Below are positions 58,060 to 64,000 of a stretch of 64,000 nt of DNA, one piece after another. The position numbers and the translations under genes were made by a program. The notes under the pieces were generated by a model. It searched no databases, was not told the origin of the DNA, and saw only the letters and a program-made list of their open reading frames with translations. How positions within the stretch are numbered: position 1 is the first letter of the stretch; each line of letters opens with the position of its first letter. Source of the DNA: Chaetomium olivaceum (lineage: Eukaryota; Ascomycota; Sordariomycetes; Sordariales; Chaetomiaceae); assembly GCA_039881045.1 (NCBI GenBank), contig JAYWVB010000025.1:372001-436000 (forward strand). Reading direction: 5' to 3'.

Positions 58060-59524
58060 ATGTACCGCGGTTGCAGGGCCGGGCATAATGTCTGGCAGCA
58101 ACTGAGGGCCAGCGGGTTTGGCCGCCCGCTGCAGAGGGCAGCAACCATTGCGTCAACAACGGGAAAGCCAAAAACTACAATTACGAAAGCTATCACCGTG
58201 ACAGGGCAAACTAGGAGCTTTGCTTCCGCGGCAAAAGATGATACGACTTCCGCGGTAGAAGCAGACACGGAAGCGGAGACGGAAGCAGAGACAGAAGCAG
58301 AAGAGCCGCAACGCAGCCAAGATACGGCAGAGATCTCATCGCCATCAACACCGGTCCTGACACCGTTTGGGCGCGAGCTTATAAACAAAGAGGGCGTTAT
58401 AAAGGAGGATGGGACACCGGTGGACTACGGCCCTAAAGTCATCTTCTCGGGCATCCAACCATCGGGCATGCCTCACCTCGGCAACTACCTCGGTGCTCTA
58501 CGGCAGTGGAAACATCTGCAGGACACAGCTCACCCGAAGACGAAGCTATTCTTCTGTATCGTTGATATGCACGCCATAACCACGCCTCATAACCGGGGAG
58601 AAATGCGGGAACTCAGATGGGATATGATGGCCAGCTTGCTCGCCTTGGGACTCGACCCAGATCGGTGCACAATCTTCTTCCAGTCGTCCGTACCCCAACA
58701 CGCCGAGCTGCAGTGGATCCTGAGCTGCACCGCTTCGACGGGCTACCTGTCACGCATGACGCAGTGGAAAGTAAGTAATGGACCGGATAGGGGCGCCCCG
58801 TGGTCCGGAAGCTAATACGGCGCGCAGAGCAAGTTGAACCTTGACGACGATGCAACGATAGAGAGTATCAAGGGGAAGAAATCTCTCAAACATGGCTTGT
58901 TCTCGTACCCTATTCTCCAGGCGGCCGATATCCTGCTTTACGGCACCACACATGTCCCCGTTGGCGACGACCAGCGCCAGCACCTCGAGTTCACCCGAGA
59001 ATGCGTTACCAACTTCAACTTCACCTACAAGACGAAATGTCTGGTGGCGCCCGAGACCTTGCTCTCCCCCGTCCACCGCGTCATGTCCCTGACAGATCCG
59101 CGTAAGAAAATGTCCAAGTCCGACTCCGTGACCAAATCGCGCCTCCACATCCACAGTTCGCCCAAGAAGATCTCTCAGCGCATCTCTGGCGCCGTGACCG
59201 ACTCCCGCAACGAGGTCACCTACGACCCGGAGCTGAGGCCGGGGGTGGCCAACCTGATCAACATCCCTGGCCGGCTTCGACCGCCAGGGCCGCACTCCCG
59301 AGCAGCTGGCCGAGCAGATGCAGGGCTACAAGATTGCCCAGCTGAAGGAGGTTGTAACCCAGGTTCTCTCGGATGAGCTTGCCGAGGTCCGGGAGCGCCA
59401 CAGGTACTACGAGTCAAATAGAGACGAGATGCGGGAGATTTCCGCTCAAGGCACCGAGAAGGCGAGGCAACACGCTGAGAAAACCATGGCCAAGGTGAGG
59501 GACGCCATCGGCATTTCGGATTAA
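58060..59524 (+). CDS. msw1: Mitochondrial tryptophan--tRNA ligase, with an apparent frameshift
   Basis: Charges mitochondrial tRNA-Trp. Exons: 58060-58770 and 58828-59524. The N-terminus is a basic/Ala/Ser mitochondrial presequence (MYRGCRAGHNVWQQLRASGF), then an acidic repeat of EAETEA type. Class I features: VIFSGIQPSGMPHLGNYLGA (HIGH-like HLGN), ILQAADILLYGTTHVPVGDD (Trp-site AADIL and DD), and LTDPRKKMSKSDS (KMSKS). At the CCC run 59265-59267 the frame shifts by one: reading ANLINI then LAGFDRQGRTPEQLAEQMQG restores the conserved C-terminal helical domain (KIAQLKEVVTQVLSDELAEV) and gives 468 residues. Unshifted, the frame stops at 59376. No intron fits. The bacterial-type length and presequence support mitochondrial location. 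Confidence 0.86.
58250..58300 (+). repeat. GAAGC/GGAGAC-type imperfect repeat in coding sequence
   Basis: Short imperfect repeats encoding an acidic Glu/Ala/Thr run after the presequence of the Trp-tRNA synthetase. Confidence 0.5.
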
Positions 59525-59911
59525 TCATCGCCTGGGCAGGCCACTGTGTACAAATAGCTTTGGAGGGCTCAGGTCTTGGAGTGTAATTGTGTATAGTAGC
59601 AGAACTAGGCCTTTGTACGTATCCTGGTGGTAACTTTAACTCACTGGGCGTTGACATGGTACATTGGAGTTGATAGGGGACGCAACCGTATACGTAGCCT
59701 ACTACCAAGTAAGTATGCGCCCCTGTTTCACTCCGCTTGCTCAGGTCAACCCCACAACGGAACGACACAGCACACACTCGAGCCCACCAGGCCAAGACCC
59801 CAACAACACTGTGTACCACGACGACAGTAGTTGCTACAGTATCCCTCCATCCGGCCTTACCAACTCAGTCGCCCACAACTTCACCCCATCATCCACTCCC
59901 CTCGATATATC
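59525..59911. other. Convergent gap, Trp-tRNA synthetase/importin genes
   Basis: 387 bases of converging 3' flanks. Open frames here are low-complexity and unsupported. Confidence 0.5.
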
Positions 59912-62900
59912 TCAGGAGACATACGCAAAGTTCGCTCCCCGACAGGCCATCCAAAACTCCCTCACCAGCTGGTTCGTCGCTCTCGCGCCTCTCAACCTAT
60001 TCCCGAACGTTAGCCAACCACCCCTTTTAAAACCCCCTAAAACAAACAAACAAGCAAACCAAAAAGAGCAAAAAGAAAGAAAGAAAAAAGAAAAGAAAGA
60101 CTCACGCAACAACCCTCCTCAAAAACGCCATCCTCTCCTCCCCGCTAACCCTCTCCGCCCCCGGAAACCCACCACCACCACCACCACCACCACCACCAAT
60201 ACCATTCCCACCTCCACCATTCCCACCGCCACCCCCACTCCGTTCCCAATCAAAAAACAACGCGCCCTGCAACCACCCCCGCGGCCGGGTGCGTCCCCAC
60301 CAGCTTCTTGAGCGGCTCGCACAGCTTATCCAGCTCGGAGCGGGCGGCGTGCCCGCCAATGTTGCGCACCAACGACGCGGCGATGAGCGGGCCGAGGTGG
60401 GTCATGGCGTTGGCGATGGTGGCTTTGAGGTCGGGGGAGTTGGACGAGGGGGGAGGCGGTGGTGATGGTGGGGGATGTGGAGAGGGGGATGAAATTGGCC
60501 TTTTTGGGGGGGGGATTTTTGTTAGTTTGGTTGGGTTTGGTTGGGTTGGGTTGGGTTTTCACGACTGGGAAAAAGGGGAGGCTTACCCAGAACTCGGCTG
60601 CTGCTCCCTTGGGGAGCGGCTCGTTGCCGTCGAGAACCTTGATGGAGAAGAGGAAGAAGAATTCGAGGAGCTGGGCGTGGTGCGGGTGGAACAGCACGTC
60701 GGGGTATTTGGACATGACCTTGTCGACGAAGGAAATGCCGTTGAGGGAGATTTCCGTGTCGGCTTCGGGTTCTGTAGGGGGTTAACGCTTGGAACGGCGG
60801 GGAGATATGGAAAGAGTTGGCATACCTGGCAACGCCTGGAGGATGGAAATCACCCATGGTAAGAGCCGAGCCAGTTGGGCGGGGACGTAGCCCTTGGGAC
60901 CGCGGTAGAGACTGCCCACGAACGAGCAGGCCGTGCTGAGTAGAGTCCCTACCCGCGGTGTCTCGAATCGCTGCTGGACGAAGTAGTCTGTAACTACATT
61001 CGCTGGGAATACGAATGGCCCCGGTTCCGTCTCGGAGAATCCGGCGCGGAAGATGTTGCAGATGATCTCGACCACCTCGCCGCTTGTGTTGAACACTCGT
61101 TGGACTTCTACCAAAACCCGCATGATATTCTCCTGCAGACCGGCCAGCCTGCTGTTGGCGTTCTGCGACTGTGGTTCGCTGTCCAGATCAACTAGAGACT
61201 CCTTGACGTCCTGCATACCCTTGGCAATGCTGGCGAGGCACCTCATGGACCTAAGCGCGATCTGAAGAGCGATCTCCTCTGTTGGGGGCGCAGACTGGGG
61301 GTTCGGCGGATCAAGCCCTCTCAGAAAGTCCGGATGTTGGAGGTTCAGAAGACCAGTGTTCGCCTTGAGCTGGACAGCAAGCTCAAAGTCTTTTTTGAGT
61401 ATGTTGTAAAGCTCCTCAAACATGCCCAGTCGCTGGTTCTCATCTTTGATGGCCTGGATGATGGATGCGATGGCGAGAACGATCCTCTCTTCGGCTAACG
61501 AGTCGAGAACCTGGCTGCTGCGGATAGTTTGATAGTGATTGATGAAAGCACCAGCCTCGCTCGTAAGAATGGAGCGGCACGAAGAGCAAAGTGTAGAGAT
61601 GGACCTTGCCGACGGACCTCCGAGAACGGAGTCGCCAACGGCGGCAAAGAGCAGATTGAGAGCGTTAGGCAGATACTGAGCATTGCGCTCAAAGTATTCA
61701 CAGTACCGCTCAATGAGCGCCAACCCAGTCTGGCGGAGGCGCAGAGGGATTGGGCCTTGGGCCTGGCCGAGGAGATCGAAAAATGGAGAAGCAAAGACCT
61801 TGCTTAGCTCCTGGTCAAACCTCGCTCGTCCGATATACAGTCGGAGAGAGCGCCAAGGCAGAAAGCCGAGGCCTCGAGTTCGGCCCAGGACTGGGTAGCA
61901 AGAGCTTGGAGGAATAGGTTGGTAAAGAAAGAAACGAGGCTCAGGCCTTCGAGGGTAAAAACGGACTGTAGCATATCGCTGACGTCCTTCCTGGCGTCAC
62001 CAAAAGCGACGCGTTCGGTCGAATCCCACTCGGCGAAGGTCTCAGCCGGAGGCCACTGAATTTTGCGCCAGCAGTTCATCACCACGACCTTCAGATGTTG
62101 CTCGGCATAGGGCTTCCAGTTCTGGGCCTCCTCCTCGTCCGAGTAGGTACTATCAATCATGGTCTCGATGAAGGTAGACCAAAACTCCAAGGCAGGGACG
62201 AATATGCTATCCTCGCCAACGAGGTAGCCGTCGGCAGCGAGGAGCCCACTCAAGCTCTCTAGGAACCTCTGGAGCGGTTGTCAGTGCTGCGCATGAGGTC
62301 TTGCACTTTGGCGTCTCCGTAGGCTAAAATAACTAGGCCGAAGGAAATGCCATCCTCCTCGTGGTTCCCATGGAGGGTGTGTTGGTAATGCTCGGCGGCC
62401 CAGGGGCTCTCGAAAAGGGAGGCGAGCGTGTTGTAGTGCTCATCGGTAAAAAAGACGAGTAGTTGCCAAGGGCGTCACTGAAAAGCTCGGCAGTCGCTTG
62501 GAAGAGTTCTCTATCCGCGAAGCAGTTGATAGCAGGCCCCACGAGCTGTCTTAGCGGCGCAACTAGATCGGGGATCGGGGATGCTCGCTGCGCGTATAGA
62601 ATCCAGGCCTGGGGTCGTTAGTCGGTGCGTCGAGTATCCGAGGGCTTGTGCTCACCTGAAAGCAGCTGAGTGCCTCTCCCTGTGTTTTGAGATTGGGATC
62701 AGAGTTATCCTCAGGCGCGGAGAAGCCTCGGGCGAGTAGGCAAGTGACATCGGGGCCGTTCTTGACGAGGCGATCGTGGACTTGGAGACTGGCTTGGTTA
62801 GCACGCCTCGACTATTGAATATGGGAGTGGCATGCTCACAATTTAGCGGCGTTCATGTCAGTCTTGCCAACCTCTTCGACGAACGAGGTAGCGAACCATA

Positions 62901-63525
62901 TTGCCACCTTCAGCTTCTGGGGACCGAGCTTGCCGACAAGAATGTCGGCGGGGAGGGCATTGTCAAGGCTGTCCACTGGCGCGCCCCGACCTAGATCCAG
63001 ACAATAGATGAAGTGGCGGATGCAGTTGGGCCACAATGGGAGAAGTGCATGAAGTAAGTGACGAGAGCGGTGCACAACTTCTTGATCACAAAATTGCCTG
63101 CCCCATCGGCGAGCGATTGAATAGTCCAGCCGATGATATTCTCGAGAAGTCCCCTTGCATCGTCCTCGCTCAGACCAGAGCTAGGCCAAAGTTAGTTTGA
63201 TGCTTGTTCCTCCCCTGGCCATGCGCGCGTACCTGTCTTGTTGAGCTTGATGATGAGTGTAAGGGCAGCATAGAAACCTGATGTTGTCCTCACGATGGGC
63301 GATCAGGCTCTGGGCTAGTTGCCATCCCTCAGGAGACCTTTGCAGACGATGCAGCACCTCCTGAATTTTGGAGATGGTCTCGGGAGGGTTTGGTTGGTAG
63401 AGTGCCCGGATTAGCTGTGGTTGAGTTAGTTAGATCTGGTTTCCGTTATCATCTGCATATCATCGGTCTAGTCCACTTACTGCTTCGACCTCAGCGAGGC
63501 TTGTTGGTAAGGGGAGTTGCTCCAT
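59912..63525 (-). CDS. Importin-13/Kap122-type karyopherin, with about eight apparent one-base frameshifts
   Basis: HEAT-repeat importin-beta relative. Minus-strand exons: 63525-63481, 63414-63233, 63180-62840, 62788-62656, 62608-60826, 60771-60587, 60499-60106 and 59996-59912. The N-terminus (MEQLPLPTSLAEVEA, then LIRALYQPNPPETISKIQEV) and RSPEGWQLAQSLIAHRED fit the importin N-terminal domain. Later blocks (LWPNCIRHFIYCLDLG; ATQSWAELEASAFCLGALSD; ARSELDKLCEPLKKLVGTH) continue through all frames to REFWMACRGANFAYVS. Frame changes are needed near 63275 (extra), 63237, 63035, 62450, 62271, 61818 (missing), 60435 and 60278 (extra), nearly all in short homopolymers. With these the exons total 1,050 codons. 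Every block is otherwise well conserved. Assembly error is the likeliest cause; pseudogene decay is the alternative. Paralogue assignment within the karyopherins is tentative. Confidence 0.75.
60172..60202 (+). repeat. CCA triplet repeat, Gly-coding on the minus strand
   Basis: About ten CCA triplets; on the gene strand they encode a poly-Gly run near the C-terminus of the importin-like protein. Confidence 0.7.
60510..60560 (-). repeat. AACCC/AACCCAACC-type repeat in an intron
   Basis: On the gene strand the sixth intron of the importin gene is an imperfect tandem of AACCC and AACCAAACCC, somewhat telomere-like but not TTAGGG. It also carries a run of C before the acceptor. Confidence 0.6.
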
Positions 63526-64000
63526 CGCGCTGTCTCGTTTATTTCTGTTCGGTTCTTGGCTGTTGCTTGGTTTGAGACAAGTCCCTCTGAGATTCCGAGA
63601 TGGGGCACCCCATAAAAAGAACTGACCACGGTCCGGAAACACAACGTCACTTCTGGGTGAATCTCATGGTCCGAGATGGAGTTTGAGAAGCCTGTAAGGT
63701 CAAAGCGCTATGTTGTTTGTGTGTTTTGGAGGTTTGCACTCTCAGCGGCTTTCCCGAGGTACTGGAGGTCGTCACGTAGTTCAGGCGCTCAGGTCACCCA
63801 CCCTTGTGCTGTGAGCAGTTGGCACGGTATGTACTGTATGTACCAGGCGAACAAATTACTGTACGTAATCTGTACATGCACGCTTCAACAAGTACTGCGA
63901 AAAAAGGTGTGAAAGAAGCCTTCTGTTTAAAGACTTTTGTCTGATCCTGCTAGCTTTCCAGCCATAGACAGAGAGGCCTGGACCTTTAGTATCACTCCCG
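63526..64000. other. Upstream region of the importin-like gene
   Basis: 475 bases to the window end. No gene seen; repeated TGTAC motifs near 63825-63895. Confidence 0.45.

Noticed and set aside
60308..60862. 184-codon plus-strand Gly/Glu-rich open frame
   Set aside because: Antisense shadow of the importin C-terminal exons and their repeat-rich intron.

Overview
This window is nuclear DNA of a filamentous ascomycete, most likely a sordariomycete near Chaetomium, Thermothelomyces or Neurospora. Genes are dense on both strands. Introns are mostly 50-100 bases with GTRNGY-type donors, CTAAC-like branch points and YAG acceptors, and most proteins have clear counterparts in that group. There are no operons, rRNA genes or CRISPR arrays, and no tRNA was recognised by eye. 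Exon borders were read by hand from splice signals, reading frame and family conservation.

Layout, left to right: cdc27/APC3 (+), histone H4 (+), TRAPP subunit Trs20 (-), mitoribosomal protein L31 (+), cap-binding Cbc2 (-), a HET-domain protein (-), nucleoporin Nup82 (+), an orphan low-complexity protein (+), a 2.8 kb gene-poor stretch, PI 4-kinase Pik1 (-), a Mup1-type amino acid permease (-), a conserved protein of unknown function (-), histone-fold NC2-alpha (-), a MYND-finger protein (+), an alpha/beta hydrolase (-), D-xylulose kinase (-), SUN-like Slp1 (+), a Mei2-like RNA-binding protein (-), a broken kinase gene carrying nested transposons (+), exocyst Sec15 (+), CCAAT-factor subunit Hap5 (-), Fcf2 (+), a doubtful small membrane ORF (-), mitoribosomal S10 (+), mitochondrial Trp-tRNA synthetase (+) and an importin-13-type karyopherin (-).

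Most are unrelated housekeeping genes: cell cycle, chromatin and transcription, vesicle traffic, nuclear transport, mitochondrial translation, ribosome assembly. Three histone-fold proteins (H4, NC2-alpha, Hap5) occur in the window. Accessory features are the HET gene, the orphan at 15.1-16.8 kb, and the transposon-hit kinase at 47.4-48.9 kb.

The points most worth a second look are: a 5'-truncated LINE with a 16-bp target duplication inside a short terminal-inverted-repeat element that itself interrupts a kinase gene; a probable second copy of that element at 35.0 kb; single-base indels, nearly all in or next to homopolymers, in otherwise conserved essential genes (about eight in the importin gene, one each in pik1, fcf2 and the Trp-tRNA synthetase gene), which look like assembly errors or recent decay; microexons of 9 and 18 bases; and a cluster of CCAAT boxes upstream of hap5. 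I did not find a convincing new multi-gene system.
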